IMG/VR virus record: IMGVR_UViG_3300028073_000022
Span: 1-35,459 of that record
DNA: 35,459 nucleotides
Source: a virus
Reading direction: 5' to 3' (one strand)
Of the stretch, positions 26,595 through 35,296 are shown piece after piece. The translations under genes were made by a program, and so were the position numbers. Within the stretch, counting starts at the first letter, position 1. Each line of letters starts with the position of its first letter. Under the pieces are notes generated by a model. It searched no databases. It saw nothing but the letters and a program-made list of their open reading frames with translations, and was not told where the DNA came from.

Positions 26595-27230
26595 TTATTC
26601 TTCGTTCTTGCCAAGGTTTTCAGTTTCAACACCAAGATAGGCAGCGATTTGAGAAGCGACTGTCTGAATTGGATCTGCATCATTTGCAGGAACATTCAAA
26701 GCAGCTTCTTCCTTAACTTCTGCGTTATCTAAAACTTCTTCAGTTGCGACTACTTCTGCATTGTCCTCTTCTGCCATTACAGTTCTAGGACAAGAGCAAG
26801 TCTCTTCTTTTTCCATTTCTGGATTTGGCATCATTTCAGCTGTTTTCTTAAGCATCATGAGTTCTTCATTCAGCTTTTTAGCAGCAGCTTCATATTCAGC
26901 CATTTTCATAGAAAGATAATCACTCTGTTTGGCAATAACGCCAGCAAATGACTCATCTTCAAGGTTGTTCATGAATGACACAATGCCTTCTGCTTCTGCC
27001 TTGGACATGCCAAGCTTTTCAGAAACAAGAGCAATGCGATCACTCTTTTTCTTCTCTTCTTTCATCTTCTGCAATTCTTCAGTAGCTTTGGTAAGCTCCT
27101 GCTGCATAAGATTTGCCTTGGCAACAGCTTCAGAAAGTTCAGTCTCTAGTTTGGCTGTATTTTCAACAGCGACTTCAACCTTCTTTTCCATTTCAGCTGC
27201 CTCGGTCTTTTCGACAATCTGTTCAGACAT
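26595..27230 (-). CDS. Scaffold protein from internal in-frame start (211 aa)
   Basis: Inside the protease gene an in-frame ATG at 27230 (MSEQIVEK) has AAGGAG exactly 9 bases upstream (27245-27240), the best ribosome-binding site in that gene. From here the product would be the scaffold region alone. Nested protease/scaffold products are established for lambda C/Nu3 and similar phages. Base composition also changes near this point towards that of the capsid gene, as expected if the scaffold is made in larger amounts than the protease. Confidence 0.65.
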   Translation of the reverse strand: MSEQIVEKTEAAEMEKKVEVAVENTAKLETELSEAVAKANLMQQELTKATEELQKMKEEKKKSDRIALVSEKLGMSKAEAEGIVSFMNNLEDESFAGVIAKQSDYLSMKMAEYEAAAKKLNEELMMLKKTAEMMPNPEMEKEETCSCPRTVMAEEDNAEVVATEEVLDNAEVKEEAALNVPANDADPIQTVASQIAAYLGVETENLGKNEE

Positions 27231-28031
27231 TGAAAAATTCTCCTTAACTTCTGGAGTCTCAAGACTTTCATACCCCAAATCAACTATTTTTGCTTCGGTT
27301 TGTAGTATAACGCTATCTGGGTTGGCTGGTTTACGAACTAAGCCCTTTCCAGAAAATATTATATTTCTTAAAACACGGCCTATCTTTTGATTTCCGTAAA
27401 CACCAGTTCCGCCATATGATCTTAAATACTTTGTTAAAAATGAGGTAGCCTCATTTCTTGCTATAATTCTGGTTTTTTTACCATCAGTCATAGCATAATC
27501 AAAGTTGCTAAACAAAGCTTCCATCGACACAAACCAAGTGCCATTAGGGATTTGCGTAATTATATCATTAATCTGCAATTTCTTTTCTTGATTTTCCCAT
27601 TCTTTATAAATTACAGCAGATGTAACAATATTGTAATTTTCTGGAGGAGTATCAGAAGTTATAGGCGAACCATTTTCATCAACTGGATAACAACCAGTAA
27701 TGTGACCAATGATAATGTCTTGATTGTGTTCAAGATTAAATGGTTTATCTTCTGGCGTACTTCTAGCTTTCCACATTTCCTCTGCATCAAAAACATCATC
27801 GTTCTTATTCCAGCCTGTACTTACCAAAATAGACTTTAAATAAAATAAGTCTTCTTGGTTTTTATTTTCTGCTTTTGCTATTTCAGCTATTGTTTTATTA
27901 AACTTGTTATTAATAAATAGCTGTTCATCAACAGATGATTCCGAAGCTACCATATCAAAAGCTATGGAATTACTAGCTTTTACAAATTCGGAAACACCGT
28001 CTTCAATTTCTGTCTTGAATGGTTCAATCAT
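26595..28031 (-). CDS. Prohead protease fused to scaffold domain (478 aa)
   Basis: The ATG at 28031 is chosen because AGAGGTGA lies 5-6 bases upstream, overlapping the previous stop; a longer in-frame start at 28094 has no such site. Residues 1-260 carry a likely serine protease domain: H102 in FNLEHNQDIIIGH and S169 in GTWFVSMEAL, spaced as in phage prohead proteases of the S78/U35 type. Residues 268-478 form a highly charged, coiled-coil-prone scaffold region (for example ELTKATEELQKMKEEKKK) with an acidic C-terminal tail and a CSC motif. During head assembly the protease would cleave scaffold and perhaps capsid protein. The catalytic residues are inferred from motif position. Confidence 0.8.
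   Translation of the reverse strand: MIEPFKTEIEDGVSEFVKASNSIAFDMVASESSVDEQLFINNKFNKTIAEIAKAENKNQEDLFYLKSILVSTGWNKNDDVFDAEEMWKARSTPEDKPFNLEHNQDIIIGHITGCYPVDENGSPITSDTPPENYNIVTSAVIYKEWENQEKKLQINDIITQIPNGTWFVSMEALFSNFDYAMTDGKKTRIIARNEATSFLTKYLRSYGGTGVYGNQKIGRVLRNIIFSGKGLVRKPANPDSVILQTEAKIVDLGYESLETPEVKENFSMSEQIVEKTEAAEMEKKVEVAVENTAKLETELSEAVAKANLMQQELTKATEELQKMKEEKKKSDRIALVSEKLGMSKAEAEGIVSFMNNLEDESFAGVIAKQSDYLSMKMAEYEAAAKKLNEELMMLKKTAEMMPNPEMEKEETCSCPRTVMAEEDNAEVVATEEVLDNAEVKEEAALNVPANDADPIQTVASQIAAYLGVETENLGKNEE
27240..27245 (-). promoter_or_regulatory. Internal Shine-Dalgarno for the scaffold
   Basis: AAGGAG on the minus strand, 9 bases before the in-frame ATG at 27230. It lies within the KENF codons of the full-length protease-scaffold and decides the proposed internal start. 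Confidence 0.65.
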
Positions 28032-28035
28032 AGTG

Positions 28036-28785
28036 TCACCTCTTTTTAAGAAATACACCAAACCAATTGAGTATTCTTTTATACAATGGAACATAACCGC
28101 TTATGCACAAAGAAATTGTATCTATTTGAATTTGAGGTTTGTCTGCAAACTGAGCTAAAAACTCAGATGTATTTTTTGAATCAAAATAAAAATTATCAAA
28201 AAATCCATTAACTTTCACTTTTTTTAAATTATTATAATTCAAACTTTTTGGCCAAGCAGCTTCTAAAACATCTGGGTTATTATTATTTATTAATGGTGGC
28301 CAAACATCTTGATTAGATGTAACTGCAAAAACAGCAGTTTTCCATGCGTTTAACATTTCTGAATTCCACTTAAAAACAGAAGCATCAAAACCTTGGTTAA
28401 TTTGTTTTTCAAAAATATTATAAGCCATAGGACTTACTTTAGTGTCTGTGGCATGAACAATTACAAAACAGTCATTTCCGTTTTCATCAAAAATAATTGG
28501 TAACGCTTTTCTAAAATTAATACTTTCATAAAAACTTGTACTTCCTGTTTTGTCTACTGTATTTCTATAAATAACTTTATGTATTAAATTATTTTTTTGT
28601 AATTCATCTAAAATCCATTTTTTGGAAATCTCTGGGTCTGCCCATAAAACATAAATAATAGGATGGTGTTTAAAGAAAACTCTACATCTATAAATATGCT
28701 GAACATTATCTATTAGTTCATGATATCTGCGATGAAGAGTTATCAATATTATCGGTTTTTTGTAATCCGATTGTGTGCATCGCAT
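28036..28785 (-). CDS. Glycosyltransferase-like protein (249 aa)
   Basis: ATG at 28785, overlapping the portal gene by 68 bases, with no good ribosome-binding site. Starting later would remove the first beta strand (KKPIILITLHRRY, residues 9-21), so the long overlap is probably real. The strand, the IIYVLWADPE segment and VIVHATDTKVSP (108-119) resemble a GT-A fold, with ATDTK where a DxD motif would be. A GSTSFYESINFRKAL helix lies between. The identification is by shape only; other nucleotide-sugar enzymes are possible. Its stop overlaps the ribosome-binding site of the protease-scaffold gene. Confidence 0.6.
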   Translation of the reverse strand: MRCTQSDYKKPIILITLHRRYHELIDNVQHIYRCRVFFKHHPIIYVLWADPEISKKWILDELQKNNLIHKVIYRNTVDKTGSTSFYESINFRKALPIIFDENGNDCFVIVHATDTKVSPMAYNIFEKQINQGFDASVFKWNSEMLNAWKTAVFAVTSNQDVWPPLINNNNPDVLEAAWPKSLNYNNLKKVKVNGFFDNFYFDSKNTSEFLAQFADKPQIQIDTISLCISGYVPLYKRILNWFGVFLKKR

Positions 28786-30859
28786 ATACAGAAGCCTGTA
28801 TTTTTCTAGTTATTTCTGATGTTGGTAAATTGCCAGTTTTTTCTAAATACTTAGCCATACAAGTTTTAAAGAAGTCTTCTACATCAGTAGGTATTTCAAG
28901 TTTCTCTTTTAATGAATTAAAAATAAAAGTCTTACTAATTTTTTGATCTGGTTCTGTTTTGCATAATAGAGCAAACTTAATATGTTCAAACTCATTTATT
29001 TGTGCAACAGAAAGATCTCTTAGTGTTTTCTTGTTTATACTCTTTAAATAAGCTGGCTGGACTATTTCTGCTATAGTCTTTTGTGTTTGCTCTGCCCAAT
29101 TAAGCCTATCTATAAAATCAGATGCCATAGCTGGCTTAATCACTTTTCTTTTTCTTGGCAAGCTATCAGTTTTTCCGAGAGGTCTTCCCTGTCCAGATTC
29201 ACCTTTTGGTTGCTCATCATTTTGATTAGTTGGATTTTGCGCCGGAGCTATAGAAGATGCCGGAGCTTTTATGCCAAAATATTCTGGTGGCAAAATTCCA
29301 AGTTGTGTAAATATTTTTTCAACAGCTTCTTTATGCTGCGGACTATGGAAAGGAGATGCCTTTGGAGGTAGCATATCTTGTTTTCTATAATCTCTTTCTC
29401 TTCTAAGTCGAACACTTTCAATTTCTGGTATAAGATTAAATCTTTCTTGAACCGCTTCCTCACTAATAAGATCTCTATCGGCAAGTTCAATCAACAATCT
29501 CTTTTCTGCTGCTTCATCTGATAAAGTTTGATGGTCAAATACTATTTGGGCTGGTGCTTTAAATCCCATAGCCATTTGAACAAGCTTTACTTCTTTTTCC
29601 CAAAATTCAGCAACTACATCACGGCCATATTGAAGTCTTTCTATAAGAGTTCTCAAACTTATATAATTATTTGAAAAGCCAGATCCTCCTGGCAAACCAG
29701 TAAGTGATGGCGGAATACCAAGTCCGGCATAAATAGAATTTAAAATAGGCTTATATTTTTCTTCGCCTAAAAAATTAACTAAATCAGTTTTAGTTTCAAC
29801 AACATCAATTTCTGGACCCCAAATAAGATCCATGCTTCCGCCACCGACATTATTTAATAGCATGTCAGCAAGACGATTAATTGCTTCTTCGGTTGGCAAA
29901 ATACGATGTTCAAGCGATCCAAGCTTCCAAAGTCTGATATGGCTAATAGCTCCATCTAAAGCTGCTAAATCAGCTAATTTCATTTTTTCCAACATTTGCA
30001 AATCTTTTAGCAAAGCATATAACATCGGCTTTGCCCATACTTGCCAATCATCACGCTTGTAGTATAAAGCTACAGTTTTATTTACATCTAACGGAATTAA
30101 AAATCCGCCACGAACTGCATAATCATCCATTTCACTAGGTAATGATTTTACAATTTCTTTTTCTATATCGGATTTTGGATTTTTTATTTTTCTAGAAAAA
30201 CTTTCTGTTAATCTAACGCCAAATCTAAAAGCTTTTGGGCCAATAAATGGAGCTACTTCTTCGCCATAAACCTCTATTGTTGTTGGATTATATATAGTAT
30301 ATTCCCAAGGAACTTGTGACTGTTTTGGTTTTTTAATAAAATTCTTTTTTGTTTCAGCTGCCATACCCTTTTGGATAATGTCTATTTCTTCTGGTTTTAA
30401 TATGGCGTTTGCTCTTTTAATAATTACATTTCCTGCACGATATAAAAGATTTAGTATTCTTTCAGTTCTTTCTTTACCTCTAATTTTCTTGAACCACTCT
30501 TTATAAAACTTTTCTATTTTTTGGTTTGGGTGAACCAAGTCAATTCCTTGGCAAGCAAATTCGCTCATCATATCTACAGTATTGCGAACAATGCCTATTC
30601 TTTCATAAGCTTGCATACAGGCCGTCATTATTTCTTTATCACGGACTGGTATTTGTTCATTTGGCCTAAAAAAGTCGTAATCCCTACGATCAAAGCCTTC
30701 ACGAACAGAAATGTTTGGAGATTCAATGTTTTTATAACTACTTGTACCAACAGTCTTCTTAACTGCTTGGCCATTATTATTGCTCTTAGCAATGGCTTTT
30801 TCTTTAGATTCTAAGTTATTTTCTTCCCAAGTAACGAATAAGTCTTTTTTATCGCTCAT
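28718..30859 (-). CDS. Portal protein (713 aa)
   Basis: ATG at 30859 with AGGATAAAC upstream. The gene directly follows the large terminase, the usual order. IPVRDKEIMTACMQAYERIGIVRNTVDMM (about residues 70-98) is the early helical segment typical of portals that precedes a wing domain. FRPNEQIPV, an N-terminal charged tail, and LGIPPSLTGLPG with SGFSNNYISLRTL in the middle are further portal-like segments, the latter as in SPP1/phi29-type or DUF935-type proteins. The C-terminal third (from about residue 500) is long and helical, probably stem/crown or an added domain. The protein should form the ring at the DNA-entry vertex. Confidence 0.85.
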   Translation of the reverse strand: MSDKKDLFVTWEENNLESKEKAIAKSNNNGQAVKKTVGTSSYKNIESPNISVREGFDRRDYDFFRPNEQIPVRDKEIMTACMQAYERIGIVRNTVDMMSEFACQGIDLVHPNQKIEKFYKEWFKKIRGKERTERILNLLYRAGNVIIKRANAILKPEEIDIIQKGMAAETKKNFIKKPKQSQVPWEYTIYNPTTIEVYGEEVAPFIGPKAFRFGVRLTESFSRKIKNPKSDIEKEIVKSLPSEMDDYAVRGGFLIPLDVNKTVALYYKRDDWQVWAKPMLYALLKDLQMLEKMKLADLAALDGAISHIRLWKLGSLEHRILPTEEAINRLADMLLNNVGGGSMDLIWGPEIDVVETKTDLVNFLGEEKYKPILNSIYAGLGIPPSLTGLPGGSGFSNNYISLRTLIERLQYGRDVVAEFWEKEVKLVQMAMGFKAPAQIVFDHQTLSDEAAEKRLLIELADRDLISEEAVQERFNLIPEIESVRLRRERDYRKQDMLPPKASPFHSPQHKEAVEKIFTQLGILPPEYFGIKAPASSIAPAQNPTNQNDEQPKGESGQGRPLGKTDSLPRKRKVIKPAMASDFIDRLNWAEQTQKTIAEIVQPAYLKSINKKTLRDLSVAQINEFEHIKFALLCKTEPDQKISKTFIFNSLKEKLEIPTDVEDFFKTCMAKYLEKTGNLPTSEITRKIQASVYAMHTIGLQKTDNIDNSSSQIS

Positions 30860-30900
30860 GTTTATCCTGCTTATTAAATTGTAATTAGATCATAATTGAA

Positions 30901-33024
30901 TTACACCGAATCTCTTCTTATAGCTTCGCCATAATTTCCGCTCTTTTTCAATCCTTGGTTAAACCATTCTGGGGCTATATATAAAGGTTTGCCTGTATTT
31001 TTGCCAGATAAAGAATTAGAAAATCCACCAACAGAAACATAATTGTCTTGGACTATAGTTCTTTGTATTTGTCTAGCTGTCATATTAGCCATAAGCAAAG
31101 ATGAATATCTATCTTTTCTTGTTCTGCTTCCTCTTATCTGATCTTTAAAGTCTGGAGTATCCCATCTATCTCTACCACCAGATGTTAATGTATGAACTAT
31201 GCTGGCTAATTCATCTTTTAACTCTTCTATTTCCATAACACAATCTTCTAAAGTGTCATATAACTGTATATCTTTGCCACTAGATGTATCGTAAACAATA
31301 CGCCCTTTATCTCTATCATCTTCAAAAGCTAATCCTATAGATACGCTATCAAAAAATGGGAATAGCAATACTTTATCTTCCATATCTTTTCTAAGACCGT
31401 GATTTGCTTCTACGACCCACTTTCCATCTGCAAAATTAACCATATTTAATATATGTTGGCCAGCTTTATCATCAGAATCTTTTCTTTTTTTGATATCTGG
31501 ATCTATAGTTCTCCAGAACGGAACCTCATTTGGCAAGAGCTTTGACTCGTCATGTAGGGCTTCTTCTACCGAAATACCACCACCTTGACTATCAATGGCA
31601 ATCTCTCTACATGGAAATAACTTAGCTAAATCCCTTATTTTTCTGGCGCAATAAGAGTAAAAGTTCTGTTCTTTTGTGATTCCTCGCTTTAATCTTTCCC
31701 TATGCGCTGCCCTATTAGTTGTCCAGCAATAGACAATCCTTCTCATATTTTGATGTAAAGCCAAAATAATAACAGAAAAGTTATCTCTTTCAGATGCCGG
31801 ATCAACAGCCATCACATGCTCAATGCCTATCTCGCCCACTAAAGAGGCTGAAAAATTAATATCTGCTAAGGAAGTTCCAGCTTTTCCAACAACGCAAGAC
31901 TCTATTAAGCTACGCTTGAAAAATCCTTCGGAATCGGTTGCAAATGTTGCACCATATTCAATCATATAATTCGCCTTGGTGCTTGTCGCTTTCGCTGAAG
32001 ATATCTGCTTCTGATCCATGAATCCTATTGGTAGTAACTCTACTGGTATTCTTACTATTGAGTAATCACGCCAGTTAAAGCCAGCTGGTATTGGTCCTTG
32101 GAAAAACTCTTCGAGCTTTTTTGTATCGCCACGACTATTGATGATAGTTCGATAAGAGTTCCAATTCTTATAGAAATGGTTAAAGGAATAGTAAGCTGTT
32201 CCTGAGATTATGTTTTGGTTTGCTCTAAGTGTGCGACTTTCTTCTTTTTCATTATCTTCTGACCATAATCCTAATTGTTTCATTAACCTGATTCTTGCTT
32301 GATCTTTAACTGATTGAGCAGGAGAAGCTGCCACCGAAGAGAAGCCTCTCACAACATTTTGGTAAATTTCTTCTTTGATAGAAGCAAATTCGTCAGCAAT
32401 TGTATAGTTTGCTCTTTGACCACGAATCTTGTCGCCATTACCGAGAGGAAGCGCAAATCCAACACTATCGCCAACAATCATGTCAAATCTATCTACAGAT
32501 CTGCTTGGCCCTTGTTCACGATTATTTTTGCCACGACCAGATCCGCACAAATCTCTATAAATATTACCGCTAACCCAAAGATTTTCCATATATTCAAAAA
32601 TAACTTTTGCCTGTCTAAATGCAGCACCAACTATTGCTATTTTACAACCCTGTGTAAATAAAAGCCTTAACATAGCGTACAAGCCAAGAATAAAAGACTT
32701 ACCGCTACCACGACCAGCAATAAGCATGGGGAATGGGCGATTCCAAAGTTCTTTTAAAATTAAATGCTGAAAAGGCATTATTTCTATGTCGAATAACAAT
32801 TTGCATGTAAATGGAAAGTAATCTGGATTTCTCATTATTTTTAATAAATGTACATGCGGATTTTCTTTGTCTGCATGAGTCATTACTTTAAATGGATGAA
32901 TTGCATCTATGGGCAAGTCTAAAAGAGATTCAATCTGAGAAATGTCAGCACCAGGTCTGATGCCAACTATTTCTTTTTCAGAGAGCATCCAAGCTTTATC
33001 TAAAACTTTTTTAAGTTTGTCCAT
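30901..33024 (-). CDS. terL: Terminase large subunit (707 aa)
   Basis: ATG at 33024; an in-frame GTG at 33033 is an alternative, and either overlaps the nuclease gene. The ATPase domain has Walker A GRGSGKS (104-110) and Walker B TIADE (208-212). A later FATDSEGFFKR stretch leads to the nuclease domain with AVDPASERDNFS (D408) and IAIDSQGGG (D478) as candidate metal-binding aspartates of the RNase H-like fold. The length of about 700 residues is on the long side. The protein packages DNA through the portal encoded next. The N-terminal 60 residues before the FPFTCKLLFDIEI adenine-binding region are helical and unassigned. Confidence 0.95.
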   Translation of the reverse strand: MDKLKKVLDKAWMLSEKEIVGIRPGADISQIESLLDLPIDAIHPFKVMTHADKENPHVHLLKIMRNPDYFPFTCKLLFDIEIMPFQHLILKELWNRPFPMLIAGRGSGKSFILGLYAMLRLLFTQGCKIAIVGAAFRQAKVIFEYMENLWVSGNIYRDLCGSGRGKNNREQGPSRSVDRFDMIVGDSVGFALPLGNGDKIRGQRANYTIADEFASIKEEIYQNVVRGFSSVAASPAQSVKDQARIRLMKQLGLWSEDNEKEESRTLRANQNIISGTAYYSFNHFYKNWNSYRTIINSRGDTKKLEEFFQGPIPAGFNWRDYSIVRIPVELLPIGFMDQKQISSAKATSTKANYMIEYGATFATDSEGFFKRSLIESCVVGKAGTSLADINFSASLVGEIGIEHVMAVDPASERDNFSVIILALHQNMRRIVYCWTTNRAAHRERLKRGITKEQNFYSYCARKIRDLAKLFPCREIAIDSQGGGISVEEALHDESKLLPNEVPFWRTIDPDIKKRKDSDDKAGQHILNMVNFADGKWVVEANHGLRKDMEDKVLLFPFFDSVSIGLAFEDDRDKGRIVYDTSSGKDIQLYDTLEDCVMEIEELKDELASIVHTLTSGGRDRWDTPDFKDQIRGSRTRKDRYSSLLMANMTARQIQRTIVQDNYVSVGGFSNSLSGKNTGKPLYIAPEWFNQGLKKSGNYGEAIRRDSV

Positions 33025-33481
33025 AATGTTCACACACTCTCTTAAATAAACTCGAAGCTACTTCTCGCCCAAATTTTCCTGCAAGAATAATCTTTGTCTT
33101 AAATTGTACTTCTATATCTAAAAGTGCTTTTACAATAAACTGCGGAGTTATTTTTATAAACTTGTATTTGCTTGGGGGGATTTGAGTAGATTGAGGAAAC
33201 TTGTAAATGTCTTCCATCGTAAATTCTAAAATAACAAATGGAAGCTCAAAGCTCTCAAGTCTTTCTAATTCGCTATGAAATCTTTTTTGTGTGATGTTCA
33301 TAGAGAATTCACTAAGATCTCCCTTCCTCTCTATCACAAATTTATCTTCAAAACCTTCTAATGAGTAATCGCCAGTTTTTAATGTGGCGATAGTCATTCC
33401 TTCACATGAAGGACTTGGATTGAATTCCCACCCAAGTTGTTCTCTAGTGTCTTTTATTACCTTATATTTTTTGTTGTTCAT
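33011..33481 (-). CDS. ERCC4-family nuclease (156 aa)
   Basis: ATG at 33481. The N-terminus holds DTREQ (11-15), then LKTGDYSLEGFEDKFVIERKGDLSEF (34-59): the GDxn-ERKxxxD signature of the ERCC4 (XPF/Mus81) nuclease domain, here D38, E51, R52, K53 and D55. The protein is a bare nuclease domain of about 150 residues with no helix-hairpin-helix tail. The family cuts structured DNA such as flaps and branches. It lies between a sugar-dehydratase gene (20-base overlap) and the large terminase, so it may trim branches before or during packaging. That role is inferred. Confidence 0.88.
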   Translation of the reverse strand: MNNKKYKVIKDTREQLGWEFNPSPSCEGMTIATLKTGDYSLEGFEDKFVIERKGDLSEFSMNITQKRFHSELERLESFELPFVILEFTMEDIYKFPQSTQIPPSKYKFIKITPQFIVKALLDIEVQFKTKIILAGKFGREVASSLFKRVCEHYGQT

Positions 33482-34457
33482 AAAGTTTATAGTCAGAAAG
33501 AACCATGTCTTTGACTAACTCACTAAAAGTGACGGTGGGAGTCCAACCAGTAACTTCCATAATCTTTGTTGGATTTCCTCTAAGGTGTTTTACTTCAGAA
33601 GGTCTAAACAAAGACTGATCTATATCAACATGTTGTTGATAATTATCAATTCCTGCAACAATACATGCTTCTTCAAGGAATTCTTCTACTGAATGAGTAG
33701 ATCCTGTAGCAACAACATAGTCATCTGGCTTCTCTTGATCGACAATTAGTTTCATTGCCTTAACATAATCAGCTGCATGACCCCAATCTCTTCGTGCTTT
33801 TAGATTTCCAAGAGTGATTCTTGGTAATGAAAGACCTCTTTCATAGCAATACATGAACTTTGCTGCCCACAAACTGATTTTTCTAGTGACAAAATTGTGT
33901 CCTCTGCGTGGACTTTCATGATTAAACAAAATTCCGCAGCTTGCATGTAGATTATATGAGTTGCGATAGCAGTTTACGAAGTTGTGAGCAGCTACTTTTG
34001 CTACTGCATAAGGACTTTCTGGTATGAAAGGCGTATTTTCGTCTTGAGTGCCATCATCTTCGACAGCATTTCCAAATTGTTCGGACGAACTTGCTTGATA
34101 AAACCTAGAAAATGGTGCGCTATCACGAAAAGCTTGCAAAACATTGAAGCAACCAACAGCAACTGAGTCAAAAGTCAGCATTGGCTGGTCAAAAGACACC
34201 CTAACATGTGATTGTGCAGCTAAATTAAAGATATAATCGGGTTGTTCGGCAGAAATAATATTCAAAACCGAGTGATAATCAGTCACATCTCCATAAACAA
34301 TACTAAAAAATGATGAGTTTAAGACATTTTTCAGTCTGGATAGGTTGTCAGACGATGTTCTTCGAGTAACACCAACAACTTTGATGTTATTTTGTATCAA
34401 ATATTCAGCTAAATATGACCCGTCTTGACCTGTAACGCCAAAAATTACTGCTTTCAT
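33462..34457 (-). CDS. gmd: GDP-mannose 4,6-dehydratase-like enzyme (331 aa)
   Basis: ATG at 34457, overlapping the upstream stop as ATGA. The short-chain dehydrogenase Rossmann motif is GVTGQDG (7-13). The catalytic Y150 and K154 (SPYAVAKVAAH), with SSSEQFG (123-129) ahead, give the catalytic set. FNHESPRRG and LGNLKARRDWGHA are characteristic of GDP-mannose 4,6-dehydratases, as is RPSEVKHLRGNPTK. The enzyme makes GDP-4-keto-6-deoxymannose from GDP-mannose, the precursor for GDP-fucose, GDP-rhamnose or perosamine. No partner reductase was seen in the window. Slightly shorter than bacterial Gmd (345-370). Such genes are known in some phages and giant viruses; the product could supply the glycosyltransferases here. 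Confidence 0.9.
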   Translation of the reverse strand: MKAVIFGVTGQDGSYLAEYLIQNNIKVVGVTRRTSSDNLSRLKNVLNSSFFSIVYGDVTDYHSVLNIISAEQPDYIFNLAAQSHVRVSFDQPMLTFDSVAVGCFNVLQAFRDSAPFSRFYQASSSEQFGNAVEDDGTQDENTPFIPESPYAVAKVAAHNFVNCYRNSYNLHASCGILFNHESPRRGHNFVTRKISLWAAKFMYCYERGLSLPRITLGNLKARRDWGHAADYVKAMKLIVDQEKPDDYVVATGSTHSVEEFLEEACIVAGIDNYQQHVDIDQSLFRPSEVKHLRGNPTKIMEVTGWTPTVTFSELVKDMVLSDYKLYEQQKI

Positions 34458-35296
34458 GCTTCTTCCTTTTGATTTTCTATAGTGTCCGCATTCAAAATAG
34501 GCAAATCTGCCGAGCCATCTTCATACACATGGGGCGCTCCTAGCCTATCCATCTCTTTTTCTGATACCTGTCTCATGATTTCCATGTGTCGCCCCATCAA
34601 TTCCTTGTTCTCTTCCTCTTGTAATTGTCTGATAATAGCTAAAAAGCTCTGTTTTGACGACTCAATTCTTGTTACTCGCTGCTCTCTAGTAGCTTTTAGG
34701 TCTTTAAGTAGTGCCTGATGCTTCTCTTCAAGCTTGATAAACTCGCCAGACCTTGCCTGTTCGGCCTGTTTTGCCGATTGAATTTGAGCTTCAAGTGATA
34801 AAACATGCTCTCTATCGTCTTCAGACATGGCAGATCTGTCTGGAAAGGTCGCCAAAAAGTCATTTTGCATAGAAACTAGTCGGGCGATCTCTTGAGCAGC
34901 GCTATATTTTGCCTTTGCGTTCCTATGCATCATGATTTCAAACTTGATTAGCAAAGAAATTTGTGTCTGCTCAGTCACTAGCACATCATCTTTGAACTGC
35001 GCCATATACTGAGCGTACTTTTCTTCATAATAAAGCAACTCATTGGGCGAAAGCTCTTCTGTTAGTTGCTGCCAAGCCTTGGTTTTCTTAATGTCTTGGG
35101 CGATTTGCTGCTCTTGCTCATTGAGTGAGGCTATTTTTCTATTAGCACGAAGCATTACATCGTTCTGATTAATAACTCTTCGTACTTGAGCCTCGCTCTT
35201 ATTCATTAGAGTACAAATTTCGGGTATGCCCATAGTTTTAGACAGTTCAATAATTTTGTCACGGTCATGAGCAGTTACTGTTGTTTTTCTAGCCAT
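34454..35296 (-). CDS. Helix-turn-helix/coiled-coil protein, possible terminase small subunit (280 aa)
   Basis: ATG at 35296 overlaps the upstream stop by 8 bases. Residues 5-45 look like a helix-turn-helix (DRDKIIELSKTMGIPEICTLMNKSEAQVRRVI), followed by mostly helical, charged sequence with long coiled-coil prone stretches (for example SAKQAEQARSGEFIKLEEKHQALL). An N-terminal DNA-binding domain plus helical oligomerisation region is the layout of small terminases, and the gene lies two genes upstream of the large terminase. It could alternatively be a transcriptional regulator. Confidence 0.65.
   Translation of the reverse strand: MARKTTVTAHDRDKIIELSKTMGIPEICTLMNKSEAQVRRVINQNDVMLRANRKIASLNEQEQQIAQDIKKTKAWQQLTEELSPNELLYYEEKYAQYMAQFKDDVLVTEQTQISLLIKFEIMMHRNAKAKYSAAQEIARLVSMQNDFLATFPDRSAMSEDDREHVLSLEAQIQSAKQAEQARSGEFIKLEEKHQALLKDLKATREQRVTRIESSKQSFLAIIRQLQEEENKELMGRHMEIMRQVSEKEMDRLGAPHVYEDGSADLPILNADTIENQKEEA

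Noticed and set aside
28032-28094. Longer N-terminus for the protease-scaffold protein
   Set aside because: The upstream start has no ribosome-binding site and would overlap the previous gene, while AGAGGTGA precedes the ATG at 28031.
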